A stretch of DNA of 64,000 nt, taken from an uncultured Alphaproteobacteria bacterium. Its GTDB lineage: Bacteria > Pseudomonadota > Alphaproteobacteria > CAAGCB01 > CAG-977. The notes below the pieces were generated by a model, which was not told where the DNA came from, searched no databases, and saw only the letters and a list, made by a program, of their open reading frames with translations. The translations under genes were made by a program, and so were the position numbers. Shown piece by piece: positions 1-9,119 of this stretch (position 1 is its first letter; every line of letters starts with the position of its first letter). The stretch is from assembly GCA_934277945.1 (NCBI GenBank), contig CAKQWA010000004.1, positions 62,001 through 126,000 of the forward strand, in the 5' to 3' direction.

Positions 1-170
1 GTTTCGCCGACGCCGCGGCAGAAAATTTCCGTCGATTCAAAAACGGGCGTCTGGATTTCGCCGAATCCGTAGCGTTTCGCAAATTCGCGCGCCGTGTTTT
101 CGACGTGCAGAAACGCCGCCAATTCCCTGCCGTAAATGTCGCGCGTGCCGCGAGCGCATTGAACCGCCAT
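1..170 (-). CDS. hisS: Histidyl-tRNA synthetase, N-terminal part (cut by window edge)
   Basis: Class II aminoacyl-tRNA synthetase that charges tRNA-His in the cytoplasm. Only the first 56 codons are inside the window. The translation starts MAVQCARGTRDIYG, the usual class II start with the G-T-R-D motif, and continues with EIQTPVFESTEIFCRGVGET, the motif 1 region of HisS. An AAGGAG ribosome binding site lies 7 bases before the ATG at 170, and ispG ends 3 bases upstream, so the two are probably cotranscribed (ispG-hisS is a common pairing). A short-form HisG at 31082 implies a HisS-like HisZ partner somewhere; this gene has ordinary HisS features in the part seen, so it is probably the true synthetase. 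Confidence 0.9.
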   Translation of the reverse strand, partial: MAVQCARGTRDIYGRELAAFLHVENTAREFAKRYGFGEIQTPVFESTEIFCRGVGE

Positions 171-173
171 GAT

Positions 174-1250
174 TTACTCCTTTGCCGCCGCTTCGATTAA
201 AGCCGCCAGTTTGTCGACAACTTCGTTTGCGGACACGATTTCCTTTTGTTCCCCTTTGACAAACAGCAAAGCCTTGCCGTTGCCGCCGCCGCACGCGCCA
301 AAATCCGCTTCTTTCGCTTCGCCGATGCCGTTCACGACGCACCCCAGAACCGACACTTTGAACGGTTTGGAGATGTGTTCCAAGCGTTCGTCCAGCGCGG
401 CGACGATTTTTTCAACGTCGATGCCTTTGCGCGCGCACGTCGGGCAGGACACGATGCGCACCCCGCGGTAGCGCAATCCCAGAGCGCGCAGGATTTCAAA
501 ACCGACTTTGACTTCTTCCGCCACGTCCGCCGTCAAGGAAACGCGGAGCGTGTCGCCGATGCCGTCCGCCAGCAAAGAGCCGATGCCCAGCGCGGATTTA
601 ACCGTTCCCGCGCGCAGTCCGCCGGCTTCGGTCACGCCCAAATGCAGCGGGCAGTCGGTCTGTTCGGACAACAGGCGGTAGGCGTTCACCGTCATCATCG
701 TGTCGCTGGATTTCACGCTGATTTTGAAATTGTGAAAATCGTTGTCGTCCAGCATTTTCGCTTGCGTCAGCGCGCTTTCGACCATCGCCTGCGCGCACGG
801 TTCGCCGTATTTTTCCAGCAAGCCCTTTTCCAACGACCCGCCGTTCACGCCGATTCGCATGGCGCAACCGTAATCTTTGGCGGCTTTGACGACTTCGCGC
901 ACCTTGTCCTGCGACCCGATGTTGCCGGGGTTGATGCGCAGGCACGCCGCGCCCGCTTTCGCCGCTTCGATCGCGCGCATATAGTGGAAATGAATGTCCG
1001 CGACAACGGGAACGCTCACCCGCGAAACGATGTGTTTCAGCGCGGCGGTGGATTCTTCGTCGGGACACGACACACGCACGATGTCCGCGCCCGCGTCTTC
1101 CATGCGTTTGATTTGCGCGACCGTCGCTTCAACGTCGACGGTCGGGGTATTGGTCATGGATTGCACCGAAATCGGCGCGCCGCCCCCGACGGCGACTTTG
1201 CCGACGTAGATACGGCGCGTTTTACGGCGTTTGATTTCCGTCTGCTTCAT
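174..1250 (-). CDS. ispG: 4-hydroxy-3-methylbut-2-enyl diphosphate synthase (IspG/GcpE)
   Basis: Catalyses the reductive conversion of MEcPP to HMBPP, the penultimate step of the MEP isoprenoid pathway, using a 4Fe-4S cluster. The 358-residue protein starts with the IspG signature [20 protein letters not shown], has [10 protein letters not shown] in the TIM-barrel start, and keeps the three cluster cysteines in [10 protein letters not shown] and [12 protein letters not shown] near the C-terminus. Length is close to the bacterial short form. It lies 19 bases after the RodZ-like gene and 3 bases before hisS, so rodZ-ispG-hisS is likely one transcript. The cluster needs an electron donor such as flavodoxin or ferredoxin, which fits a metabolism that uses such carriers. 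Confidence 0.96.
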   Translation of the reverse strand: MKQTEIKRRKTRRIYVGKVAVGGGAPISVQSMTNTPTVDVEATVAQIKRMEDAGADIVRVSCPDEESTAALKHIVSRVSVPVVADIHFHYMRAIEAAKAGAACLRINPGNIGSQDKVREVVKAAKDYGCAMRIGVNGGSLEKGLLEKYGEPCAQAMVESALTQAKMLDDNDFHNFKISVKSSDTMMTVNAYRLLSEQTDCPLHLGVTEAGGLRAGTVKSALGIGSLLADGIGDTLRVSLTADVAEEVKVGFEILRALGLRYRGVRIVSCPTCARKGIDVEKIVAALDERLEHISKPFKVSVLGCVVNGIGEAKEADFGACGGGNGKALLFVKGEQKEIVSANEVVDKLAALIEAAAKE

Positions 1251-1269
1251 AATGAATATCCGTTAAAAA

Positions 1270-2280
1270 TCAGTTCGCGTTCTCACGCAAAAGGACGTCG
1301 GCGTCCAAAGCGATTTTGGATTTCGTTTCGCCGACTTTGCCCAAAGCGGGAAGTTGCTTGCCGTCGACGACGACGTTCAACCCGCCCGCGTTGCCCGTTT
1401 TCAAGTACAAATCTTCGGGATCGGCGGGAATACGGTATTTGTCGCCCGCGTGGAACGTGCGCGTCAAAATGACTTCGCCGCCGCGCGTGACTTCGACCCA
1501 AACGTCCTGCGTCGCCTGCAAAATAATGCGCGCGTCCGTGTTCTTCGCCCCGAACATTCTGGGCATATACGGCTCGGCGGGCGCGGTCGCGGATTCCGTC
1601 AAAGCCGCTTCGGGCGATTCTTCCGTCACGACCGGCGCGGCGTCCGCGTTTTCGTCCGTTTCCGGCTTTTTCGGCGGCACGGGCGGCACTTGCGCCGCTT
1701 CCGTCATCGCGCTTTCCGGATATTCCGCGTTCGTCATCGTCACGTTGTTGTACGGATACTGTTCCTGCGCTTCATAGGACGTTTCCGCCGTGCGAGTCAC
1801 GTCGATGACGTCTTCGCGCGGTTCGCCGGAATACATCTTCCAAACGCCCAAAAGCACCGCCAACAGCACCAAAGACAGCAGAATGATGCGGTTGTCGGGC
1901 GACACCGTTTCGATTTCGGCGAGGTTTTCAACGACGACGTTTTTGTTTTGGGAACGCATTGTTTCCGCGCGGTACGCCTCGTCCGTTTCGCTCGGATCCA
2001 TGCCCAGATACGCCGCGTAACTGCGAATGAATCCCGACGCGTACGTTTCGCCGGGGAGCGATTTCAAATCGCCGTCCTCGATCGCCTGCAAGAAATGCGG
2101 GCGGATGCACAGATAGGCGGCGGCGTCATCCAGATTCAGATTTTTTTCCAAACGGATACGGCGCATTTTCGCCCCGATGCGTTCCGAAACGTCTTCTTTC
2201 GCTTCGGACGCGGGTTGTTGCGTGCCGGAAACGTCCGCTTCCGGCGTTTTGATTTTTTCTTCTTGCGTTTTATCCGTCAT
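1270..2280 (-). CDS. RodZ-like membrane protein with N-terminal HTH and C-terminal DUF4115-type domain
   Basis: Probable cell-shape protein linking MreB to the elongation machinery. Of 336 residues, about 35-100 form an Xre-type helix-turn-helix domain typical of RodZ (the MRRIRLEKNLNLDDAAAYL region, then IEDGDLKSLPGETYASGFIRSYA). A single membrane helix follows at about 131-148, then a long acidic and proline-rich periplasmic linker with several KPET/EESPEA-type segments. The last 90 residues form a beta-rich domain (ATQDVWVEVTRGGEVI...) matching the RodZ C-terminal DUF4115 domain. Topology is N-in, C-out. Sits directly upstream of ispG, an arrangement seen in many proteobacteria. No mre genes are in the window, so its role in shape is inferred from family. 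Confidence 0.85.
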   Translation of the reverse strand: MTDKTQEEKIKTPEADVSGTQQPASEAKEDVSERIGAKMRRIRLEKNLNLDDAAAYLCIRPHFLQAIEDGDLKSLPGETYASGFIRSYAAYLGMDPSETDEAYRAETMRSQNKNVVVENLAEIETVSPDNRIILLSLVLLAVLLGVWKMYSGEPREDVIDVTRTAETSYEAQEQYPYNNVTMTNAEYPESAMTEAAQVPPVPPKKPETDENADAAPVVTEESPEAALTESATAPAEPYMPRMFGAKNTDARIILQATQDVWVEVTRGGEVILTRTFHAGDKYRIPADPEDLYLKTGNAGGLNVVVDGKQLPALGKVGETKSKIALDADVLLRENAN

Positions 2281-2309
2281 GGATTCCTCCCGAAATCAAA
2301 CCCGCGAAC

Positions 2310-3539
2310 TTATACGGGCTTCACGTCCAAGGCGAACGCGGCGTGCAGGGCGCGAATCGCCAGTTCCGCATATTCGCTCGCGATGACGACGCTGATTTTG
2401 ATTTCAGAAGTCGAAATCGCCTGAATGTTGATGCCTTTGTCGCTCAACGTCTGGAACATTTTTTGCGCCACGCCGACGTGGGTGCGCATACCGACGCCCA
2501 CCAGCGACACTTTGACGATGTCCGTATCGGCGACCAGCGTCGTAAAGCCCAGTTCGTCTTTCATGTTTTCCAGAATTTCGCGCGCTTTGGGCAAATCCAG
2601 TTCCGGCAGGGTGAACGTGATGTCCGTGGACTGCTTGTCGGCGGCGTCCGTCTGGACAATCATGTCGACGCAGATGTTCGCCTGCGCCATGGCGTTGAAG
2701 ATGACGGCGGACACGCCCGGTTTGTCATGAACGCCCGCCAGCGTCAGTTTCGCTTCGTCTTTGGTGTAAGTAATGCCGCTGATAACTTCTTTTTCCACGA
2801 TGTTTTCCTCATCACAAATAACGGTGCCGACGGGTTTGTCCTCGAAACTGGAAACCACCCGCAGATTCACCTGATATTTCATAGCCAATTCCACAGAACG
2901 CGTCTGCAAAACCTTTGCGCCCAAGGACGCCATTTCCAACATTTCCTCGTAAGTGACCTTATCGAGTTTGCGCGCCGCCTTGACGATGCGCGGATCGGTC
3001 GTGTACACGCCGTCGACGTCCGTGTAGATGTCGCATCTGTCCGCGCCCAAAGCCGCCGCCAGCGCGACCGCCGACGTGTCAGACCCGCCGCGTCCCAGCG
3101 TCGTGATGCGTCCGTTTGCCGTCACGCCCTGAAAACCGGCGACGACGGGAACCACGCCCTTGTTCATCGTTTCGCGCATTTGCGTCACGTCAATGCTTTG
3201 GATGCGCGCTTTTGAAAAAGCGTCGTCCGTCAGCACGGGCAACTGCCAGCCCGTCCACGAGCGCGCGGGAACGCCCAAAGTCTGCAAAGCCAGCGCCAGC
3301 AAACCGATCGTCACCTGTTCGCCCGTCGACACGACGACGTCGTATTCGGACTGATCGCGCCGCGGGGCGATCTCGTCGCAAAATTTAACCAACTGGTTTG
3401 TCACGCCCGCCATGGCGGACACGACGACGGCGACCTGATTGCCCGCGTCGTATTCCTGTTTGACTTTCAGCGCGACGTTCCGGATTCTTTCAACGTCCGC
3501 AACGGACGTGCCTCCGAATTTTTGAACGATGCATGCCAT
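2310..3539 (-). CDS. lysC: Aspartate kinase
   Basis: Phosphorylates L-aspartate, the first step to lysine, threonine, methionine and diaminopimelate. The 409-residue protein opens with the kinase motif VQKFGGTSVADVERI and contains TLGRGGSDTSAVALAAALGAD and the substrate motif YTDVDGVYTTDPRIV. Two ACT domains fill the C-terminal third (about 265-409), as in the single-function feedback-regulated enzymes of alphaproteobacteria. The length is that of the alpha-subunit form; no separate homoserine dehydrogenase is fused. It is the first gene of a minus-strand series leading into rodZ and ispG. A good promoter lies upstream at 3583-3611. Confidence 0.96.
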   Translation of the reverse strand: MACIVQKFGGTSVADVERIRNVALKVKQEYDAGNQVAVVVSAMAGVTNQLVKFCDEIAPRRDQSEYDVVVSTGEQVTIGLLALALQTLGVPARSWTGWQLPVLTDDAFSKARIQSIDVTQMRETMNKGVVPVVAGFQGVTANGRITTLGRGGSDTSAVALAAALGADRCDIYTDVDGVYTTDPRIVKAARKLDKVTYEEMLEMASLGAKVLQTRSVELAMKYQVNLRVVSSFEDKPVGTVICDEENIVEKEVISGITYTKDEAKLTLAGVHDKPGVSAVIFNAMAQANICVDMIVQTDAADKQSTDITFTLPELDLPKAREILENMKDELGFTTLVADTDIVKVSLVGVGMRTHVGVAQKMFQTLSDKGINIQAISTSEIKISVVIASEYAELAIRALHAAFALDVKPV

Positions 3540-3582
3540 TAAGTTTTAATCCAATTCCTGATTAAAAGTTTAAAATCGGGTA

Positions 3583-3611
3583 TTTATACCGCGAATAAAG
3601 CAAAAAAGCAA
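3583..3611 (-). promoter_or_regulatory. Sigma-70-type promoter for lysC
   Basis: Read on the minus strand: TTGCTT, a 17-base spacer, then TATAAA (inside TATAAAT). The start site would fall about 35 bases upstream of the lysC ATG. The spacing is optimal and the -10 is strong. Inferred from consensus only. Confidence 0.6.
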
Positions 3612-3692
3612 TTATCGGGGCGAAAAAAAAGTAAAAAAATACTGCCTTTTTCATAAAAATCCTCTATCTTGTGAAAAAAAGCAGGTTCACCC

Positions 3693-4583
3693 GTGACGTT
3701 TCTTCGATTACACATCTTCGGCAGGCGGCTGTTTTACGCCCTGATTTGCGCTTTCGCCGCATGGACGGGCGCAAAGGCGGCGCGCGCGGAAAATCCGGTA
3801 AAAATCGCGCCTCACAAGGCGGTGTACGACTGGTCGCTTTACGAAACGAAAGGCGGCGCGCTGTCCGTCGTCGCGGCGTCCGGCTCTCTGACCTATGAAG
3901 TGCGGAAAAACTGCGATTCCTATGAAACGAAAACGCACTCCGACCTGACCGTCGCCTACGACATCAACGGCGTTGAAAAATCGTCTTTCCGGCAGGAAAC
4001 CAAAGAGTCCGCCGACGGCTGTTTTTTTGAATTCAAGTCTTGGTCGGACGAAAGCGAAACGCCCGACGTCGCGGGAATCGGCGTGTGCGAGGCGGACAAA
4101 AAGAAAATCACGCTGACGCACCCCCTGCCCGCAGAAATGGCTCTGCCGCGCTCGGTTCTGTTTCCCGTTGCGCAGACAAAAGCCCTGCTTCAAGCGGCGG
4201 CGGACGGCAAAAAGATTTTCTCGTCCTACGTTTACGACGCGTCCAAAGCGGACTCCCTGCATTTCGTCAACGCCGTCGCAAGCGAAGCGGACGCGAACGG
4301 CGACCGGCTTTTCAATCTGGCGTTTTACAACGACATGGGGGCGAAAGACGGCAACGACGGCGCCCCCCTGTACGAAGCGGACGTGCGCTACGGCGCGACC
4401 GGCGCGGCAAGCGAGGTCGTTCAGCGGTTTGACGGCTACACGCTGAAATCGACGCTGAAATCGCTGGAAACGCTGCCCGAAACGCCGTGCGCGAAAAAGA
4501 AAACCGTAAAGGCTTTGAAAAAGACGGGCAAGCGTGCTATAACTGTTCCGAAAGCAAAAAAAGGACACAAAAAAGGTGCATAA
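3693..4583 (+). CDS. EipB-family periplasmic envelope integrity protein (DUF1849)
   Basis: Secreted beta-rich protein of the EipB family, described in Brucella as needed for envelope integrity and restricted to Alphaproteobacteria. It has 296 residues from a GTG start; the signal peptide ends near ARAEN at about residue 33. The family pattern APHKAVYDWSL followed by G-x-L-x-YEV and a conserved Cys at 74 is present, and a second Cys sits at about 266 (LPETPCAKK). In characterised members two such cysteines form a disulfide. The C-terminal 30 residues are strongly basic (lysine-rich), an extension I do not recall in the family. Its end overlaps the next gene by 8 bases, so translation is probably coupled. 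Confidence 0.82.
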   Translation: MTFLRLHIFGRRLFYALICAFAAWTGAKAARAENPVKIAPHKAVYDWSLYETKGGALSVVAASGSLTYEVRKNCDSYETKTHSDLTVAYDINGVEKSSFRQETKESADGCFFEFKSWSDESETPDVAGIGVCEADKKKITLTHPLPAEMALPRSVLFPVAQTKALLQAAADGKKIFSSYVYDASKADSLHFVNAVASEADANGDRLFNLAFYNDMGAKDGNDGAPLYEADVRYGATGAASEVVQRFDGYTLKSTLKSLETLPETPCAKKKTVKALKKTGKRAITVPKAKKGHKKGA

Positions 4584-5454
4584 CACTATACCGTATCTGA
4601 CGGGCGTGCGGGCTTTAACAGCGGCTTACGACGCGTTTATCGTCGATTTGTGGGGCGTCGTCTACGAGGAGGACCGCCTGTGCTACGGCGTGTTCAACAC
4701 GCTGGCGCAGTTGAAAGAACAAGGCAAGGAAGTCGTGTTCCTGTCCAACACGCCGCGACGCAACGCCGCCGCCGTCAAAAAATTGGAGCGCATGGGGGTC
4801 AAGCGTCATCTGTACACGGGACTGCTGACCGCGGGCGAAGTGATGTACCACGAAATGCTGGCGCGCACGGATTCCTTCTTTGCGAAACTGGGCAAAAAAT
4901 GCTTTCATCTGGGACCCGACGAATACTGGGCGGATTACGCGACGCTGGATTACAAGCGCGTGGAAACGATTGACGACGCGAATTTCATTTTTGCGACCGG
5001 CACGTTCGGTTCGCAGGATTCAATGGACAAGTACGACCCGTTTTTCCGCATTTGGCTGTCGCGCCGTCTGCCGCTGATTTGCGCCTGCCCCGACCCGTTC
5101 ATCATGCAGAACGGCAGAATTTTGGTCGGCGCGGGGGCCTTGGCGGCGCAGTACCAGAAAGTCGGCGGCAACATCTTTTGGAAAGGCAAGCCGGACACCA
5201 GCGTTTTCAATTATTGTCTGGAAGGGCTGAAAACGCGGGACAAATCGCGCGTGGCGGTCATCGGGGATTCGATGGCGACGGACATCGCGGGGGCGAATTA
5301 CGCGGGATTGGACGCGATATTCGTCGCCGGCGGCGTGCACGCGAAAGATTTGGGCATCCGGCGCGGCGAAGAACCGTCCGGCGCGCGCCTGACGACGCTT
5401 TTGCACCAGTACGACTGTTCCGTCACGGCGGTTCTGCCCGCTTTCATCTGGTAA
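4576..5454 (+). CDS. HAD-superfamily class IIA hydrolase, TIGR01459 family
   Basis: HAD-type phosphatase of unknown substrate. 292 residues from a GTG start that overlaps the end of eipB. HAD motif I is present in the form FIVDLWGVVYEE typical of the TIGR01459 group, motif II as VVFLSNTPRR, and motif III/IV as VAVIGDSMATDIAGANYAG followed by GLDAIFVAGGVHAKDL. A class IIA cap lies between about 90 and 200. The family is largely alphaproteobacterial. The pairing with eipB suggests an envelope-related role, but that is inference. The stop codon abuts the convergent nadK. Confidence 0.9.
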   Translation: MHNTIPYLTGVRALTAAYDAFIVDLWGVVYEEDRLCYGVFNTLAQLKEQGKEVVFLSNTPRRNAAAVKKLERMGVKRHLYTGLLTAGEVMYHEMLARTDSFFAKLGKKCFHLGPDEYWADYATLDYKRVETIDDANFIFATGTFGSQDSMDKYDPFFRIWLSRRLPLICACPDPFIMQNGRILVGAGALAAQYQKVGGNIFWKGKPDTSVFNYCLEGLKTRDKSRVAVIGDSMATDIAGANYAGLDAIFVAGGVHAKDLGIRRGEEPSGARLTTLLHQYDCSVTAVLPAFIW

Positions 5455-6222
5455 TCAAGTCAGGAACTGCTCGTTTAAAACGCGGTCTTCCAGCGAATAA
5501 TCGGCGTCAAACAACAGCATCATCGACACGTCGCGCGCCTGACGCACGGACACTTTGCGCACGTTGCGGATTTCCGTAAAGTCCGCCACCGCGCTGACGG
5601 GACGTTTCGCGCCGTCCAGAATGTCGAACGTCACTTCCGCCGTTTCGGGCAGCAAAGCCCCGTGCCAGCGGCGCGGACGGAACGCGCTGACGGGCGTTAA
5701 AGCCAGCACGTTGGAGGTCAGCGGCAAAATGGGACCGTGAACGGAAAAATTGTACGCCGTACTGCCCGCGGGCGTGGACACCAGCGCGCCGTCGCACACC
5801 AGCCGCGCCAGTTTCGTCATGCCGTCGACGCTGATTTGCAATTCCGCCGCCTGCCTGCTCTGGCGCAAAAGGGACACTTCGTTAAAAGCCAGCCCCTCGC
5901 GGATTTTGCCGCTGGCGCATTGCGCGGTCATTTTCAGCGGATGAAGCGCGATCGGTTCGGCGTTCATGACGCGGGCGGGCAGATCGTCCACGCTGAAACG
6001 GTTGAGCAAAAACCCGACCGTGCCGCAATTCATGCCGTACAGCGCCTTGCCGTAGCGGATGCATTTGTGCAGCATTTGCAGCATGAATCCGTCGCCGCCC
6101 AGCACGACCGCGACGTCGGATTTTGAAAACGCCGTGTTGCCGTAGCGTCCGGTCAAAAACGCCAACGCCTTGCTTGCCGGAGGCGTGTCGTCCGCCAAAA
6201 AGCACAATTTCAAAGCACGCAT
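5455..6222 (-). CDS. nadK: NAD kinase
   Basis: ATP-dependent phosphorylation of NAD to NADP in the cytoplasm. 255 residues, the short alphaproteobacterial form. Shows the GGDG motif in VVLGGDGFMLQMLHK, YGMNCGTVGFLLN, and the conserved block STPAGSTAYNFSVHGPILPL that forms the NAD site. The C-terminus contains the beta-sandwich found in the family. It is monocistronic, convergent with the HAD gene (stops adjacent) and divergent from 6307 across 84 bases. Confidence 0.96.
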   Translation of the reverse strand: MRALKLCFLADDTPPASKALAFLTGRYGNTAFSKSDVAVVLGGDGFMLQMLHKCIRYGKALYGMNCGTVGFLLNRFSVDDLPARVMNAEPIALHPLKMTAQCASGKIREGLAFNEVSLLRQSRQAAELQISVDGMTKLARLVCDGALVSTPAGSTAYNFSVHGPILPLTSNVLALTPVSAFRPRRWHGALLPETAEVTFDILDGAKRPVSAVADFTEIRNVRKVSVRQARDVSMMLLFDADYSLEDRVLNEQFLT

Positions 6223-6306
6223 GAAAAACCTTTAAAAACTTAATTGTTTTGAAACGTCCGCGATTTATAATAACCCAAAAGCGTAAAAATAGAAGCGAAA
6301 ACCGTT

Positions 6307-6903
6307 ATGAAAAAAGCAATCGCCGCCCTTTCGGGCATCTTTTTGAGCATTGCGCCGTGTCAGGCGCGGATGCGTCCCGAAGAATCGCGCCTGCAACCCA
6401 AAGCCGTTTCCACGCAAACGCCCCTGTCCGAAAAGGACGCCGGCGCCATTCAGCCGATTTCGTTTGAGGAACTGACGAAATTTTCAACGGACTGGACGGC
6501 GTACGCCGAATGGCTGAAAAAAAGCGGCAAAGAGTCCTCTTTGGCGTACGCGAGCGTCAATCCGTCGCGGGATTACCCCGAAGAATCGCGGAAATTTTTG
6601 GAAAAACGCGATTGGACGGTCGACCGCTTCTTTCATTTGGAGCGCATCATCCGCGAAGCGTTGTCCTATCTGATTCAAGCGGAAAAATACGACGCTTTCG
6701 CCAAGCAGATCGACAACCAAATCCGCGCCCTGCAAGCGAACGCGTCGCTGACGCAATCGGAAAAAAACAAATTGGAGGAACAACTGCGCCTGACGGTGTC
6801 GCGCAAAGAGGAATACGTCCCGCCGAAAGTCCCCGTTTCGCCCGAAGAAATGGAACTGATCAAGGCGAACCGCGATTCCCTGCAACAGTTAATGAGCCGC
6901 TGA
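6307..6903 (+). CDS. Unrecognised secreted protein with helical C-terminus
   Basis: No family recognised. 198 residues with a short Sec signal (MKKAIAALSGIFLSIAPCQA, cleavage near residue 20). The mature part is charged and probably mostly helical; residues about 105-175 (LERIIREALSYLIQAEKYDAFAK onward) have heptad-like spacing and may form a coiled coil. Only one cysteine, in the signal region. It diverges from nadK and its last 15 bases overlap the end of the convergent gene at 6889-7434. G/C-ending codons match the neighbours, so it is likely a real gene. Confidence 0.7.
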   Translation: MKKAIAALSGIFLSIAPCQARMRPEESRLQPKAVSTQTPLSEKDAGAIQPISFEELTKFSTDWTAYAEWLKKSGKESSLAYASVNPSRDYPEESRKFLEKRDWTVDRFFHLERIIREALSYLIQAEKYDAFAKQIDNQIRALQANASLTQSEKNKLEEQLRLTVSRKEEYVPPKVPVSPEEMELIKANRDSLQQLMSR

Positions 6904-7434
6904 ACCGCACGCGGCGCGCAGAATTTCCAAATCGTCCGGCGGCACGGGCGTGTCGTTCAAGTACACTTTGCCGTCTTTCAGGCGCACGGTCAAAACGGGC
7001 AAGGCGCGCACCGGCTCGCGTCCCGAATCATACGCGCGTCTTAATTTCACAATGACGGGAACGACCGCGTCGTCGAACGCGGACGCGTTTTCATCGGGCA
7101 AATCCGCCGGAGCGACGTTTTCCCCCGTCGTTGAAATTTCGGGAACGTACGCCGCGCTTTCAAGCATTTTTTTGCGCACCAGCGCGGCACATTCTTTCGT
7201 GCCGAGGGTCACGTTCTGCGGAAAAACGACGGACGGTTCCGCGTCGTCGGGCGCGGCTTCCTGTTCTTCGGGCGCGGGAATTTGCCCGTCGGACGCGTCG
7301 GCTTGCACGCTCGCCGCCTGCGTCAAATCCAGCGGCAGAACGGACGCGGTTTCGCGCGGGCGCGTCACATACATCCCCGCGCAAACGGCAAGGGCGAACA
7401 CGGCGGCGGCAAAGAAAAACGCTTTCATTCTCAA
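6889..7434 (-). CDS. Unrecognised membrane-anchored protein downstream of RNase J
   Basis: No family recognised. 181 residues: an N-terminal hydrophobic segment (about 5-22) that may be an uncleaved anchor, an acidic linker rich in Asp, Glu, Ala and Pro (about 45-75), then a compact C-terminal part (LGTKECAALVRKKMLESAAY..., LTVRLKDGKVYLNDTPVP). Two cysteines lie in the C-terminal part. The start overlaps the RNase J stop by 4 bases, so it is the last gene of the nuo-birA-rnj series. Could be a periplasmic domain carried on a membrane anchor. Confidence 0.7.
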   Translation of the reverse strand: MRMKAFFFAAAVFALAVCAGMYVTRPRETASVLPLDLTQAASVQADASDGQIPAPEEQEAAPDDAEPSVVFPQNVTLGTKECAALVRKKMLESAAYVPEISTTGENVAPADLPDENASAFDDAVVPVIVKLRRAYDSGREPVRALPVLTVRLKDGKVYLNDTPVPPDDLEILRAACGSAAH

Positions 7435-9119
7435 ATCCTGACCAAATGCGTTTCAACCATCGGCTTGCGTCCGTGCGTCTGCATGACGCTTTTGCGCACG
7501 CCGGCTTTCACGGTGTCGGCGACAATCGCGTCGTCTTTTTTCTTGGCGGCGTCCAGAGCCTCGATTTGTTCGCGCACGGACTGCTTCAACGCCGTCATGT
7601 CGTCGCTGTCCGCGTCAATCAAACCGACGGCGGACACTTGCGCTTCACCCAGCATTTTGCCTTTTTTATCCAGAACAAGCGTCACGACGACGGTGCCTTC
7701 GGACAGCATTTTGCGCCGTTTGCGAATCACGTCCGCGTTGACGGGAATGATTTTCTTGCCGTCGACCGCCAGCACGCCCGTTTGCACCTGCCCGACGATT
7801 TCCACCCCGTCGGGAGCCAGCCGCACAACGTCGCCGTCGTGAATGACAACGGTCTTTTCAACGCCGCAAGCGCGCGCCAAAGCCGCGTGTTCCGTCAAAT
7901 GCGCGATTTCGCCGTGAACGGGAATCGCGACGGCGGGCTTGACCGCGCGGTACAGGCGTTCCATGTCGCTCCGGTTCGCGTGCCCCGACGAATGTACGTC
8001 CGGCACTTGCGCCGACGTGACGACTTCGACGTCCTTGGCGATAAAGCGGTTTTGAATGTTCGCAATCGCCTGTTCGTTGCCGGGGATGGCGCGCGACGAG
8101 AAAATCACCGTGTCGCCCTTGTCCAAAGACAGCGTGTTCAAAACGCCGTAGGACAAATTCGACAAAGCGGCGCGCGGTTCGCCCTGACAGCCCGTCAAAA
8201 TGTAAACGACGCGGTTGGCGGGCAAATCCTGCGCTTCCTCCGGCGTTAAAAATTCCGGCACGTCCTTGAAATATCCCGCCGCGCGCGCCGCGCCCTCGAT
8301 GCGCCACAAGGAGCGTCCGATCAGGCACACGTCGCGTCCGCATTGAGCCGCCGCGGACGCGATGCTTTCCATTCTGCCGACGTTGGACGCGAAACACGTC
8401 ACGACGATGCGTTTGCTTTCGCGCTTTTGGAACAAATCGACAAGGCGGCGGCGCACGTCCGCTTCGCTTGCCCCGTCGTGATCGACAAACACGTTGGTCG
8501 AATCGCCGATCAGCGCAATCGGCTTTTCTTTGGCGAATTTTTTAACGTTTTTCTCGTTTGCGGGCTTTGACAAAACGGGTTCGGGGTCGAATTTCCAGTC
8601 GCCCGTGTGCAGCACCGAGCCGTAAGGCGTGCGAATCAACAGCGTCAAAGGTTCGGGAATCGAATGATTCAGTTCGACGGTTTCGATTTCAAACGGGGAA
8701 AGATCCAGTTCGTCGCCGCCGTGAATCACGCGCAAAGGCACGCGTCCGAGCAAGCCCGCTTCGGCGAACCTGTCTTCAAGGATTTCCGCCGCGAACGGCG
8801 TCGCGTACACGGGACAGCGCAGATATTGCCAGAAATGCACCACCGCGCCGATGTGGTCTTCGTGCGCGTGCGTGATAATCAGCCCCGTCAGGTTCGGCGC
8901 GATCGTCTGCGCGAAAGCGGGATCGGGCAGCAGTTTGTCGATGCCGGGCAATCCGTCGCCCGCAAACCCCAAGCCGCAATCGACCGCCAGCCACCGACCG
9001 TCGCACGCGTACAAGCCGAAATTCATGCCGATTTCGCCGACGCCGCCCAAAGCCGTAAAATAAAATCCCTTGTCGGATACGCTGATATATTCCTGATTTT
9101 CCAAACCGTCAGATTGCAT
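7431..9119 (-). CDS. rnj: Ribonuclease J
   Basis: Metallo-beta-lactamase/beta-CASP ribonuclease with 5'-to-3' exo- and endonuclease activity in RNA processing. 562 residues from the ATG at 9119. The zinc motif THAHEDHIGA is present, with VLHTGDWKFDPEP as the later metal-binding block, IGDSTNVF, and the beta-CASP domain (VTCFASNVGRMESI). The C-terminal domain is short, as in alphaproteobacterial RNase J. The start is uncertain: an in-frame ATG at 9143 adds eight residues (MKKEKIKA). Either overlaps birA. The order nuoN-birA-rnj is typical of Alphaproteobacteria. Confidence 0.95.
   Translation of the reverse strand: MQSDGLENQEYISVSDKGFYFTALGGVGEIGMNFGLYACDGRWLAVDCGLGFAGDGLPGIDKLLPDPAFAQTIAPNLTGLIITHAHEDHIGAVVHFWQYLRCPVYATPFAAEILEDRFAEAGLLGRVPLRVIHGGDELDLSPFEIETVELNHSIPEPLTLLIRTPYGSVLHTGDWKFDPEPVLSKPANEKNVKKFAKEKPIALIGDSTNVFVDHDGASEADVRRRLVDLFQKRESKRIVVTCFASNVGRMESIASAAAQCGRDVCLIGRSLWRIEGAARAAGYFKDVPEFLTPEEAQDLPANRVVYILTGCQGEPRAALSNLSYGVLNTLSLDKGDTVIFSSRAIPGNEQAIANIQNRFIAKDVEVVTSAQVPDVHSSGHANRSDMERLYRAVKPAVAIPVHGEIAHLTEHAALARACGVEKTVVIHDGDVVRLAPDGVEIVGQVQTGVLAVDGKKIIPVNADVIRKRRKMLSEGTVVVTLVLDKKGKMLGEAQVSAVGLIDADSDDMTALKQSVREQIEALDAAKKKDDAIVADTVKAGVRKSVMQTHGRKPMVETHLVRI

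Noticed and set aside
246..1472. Long plus-strand open frame opposite ispG
   Set aside because: Composition is Arg/His/Phe-rich without any family motif, and ispG on the other strand is certain. It is an antisense shadow caused by high GC at third positions.
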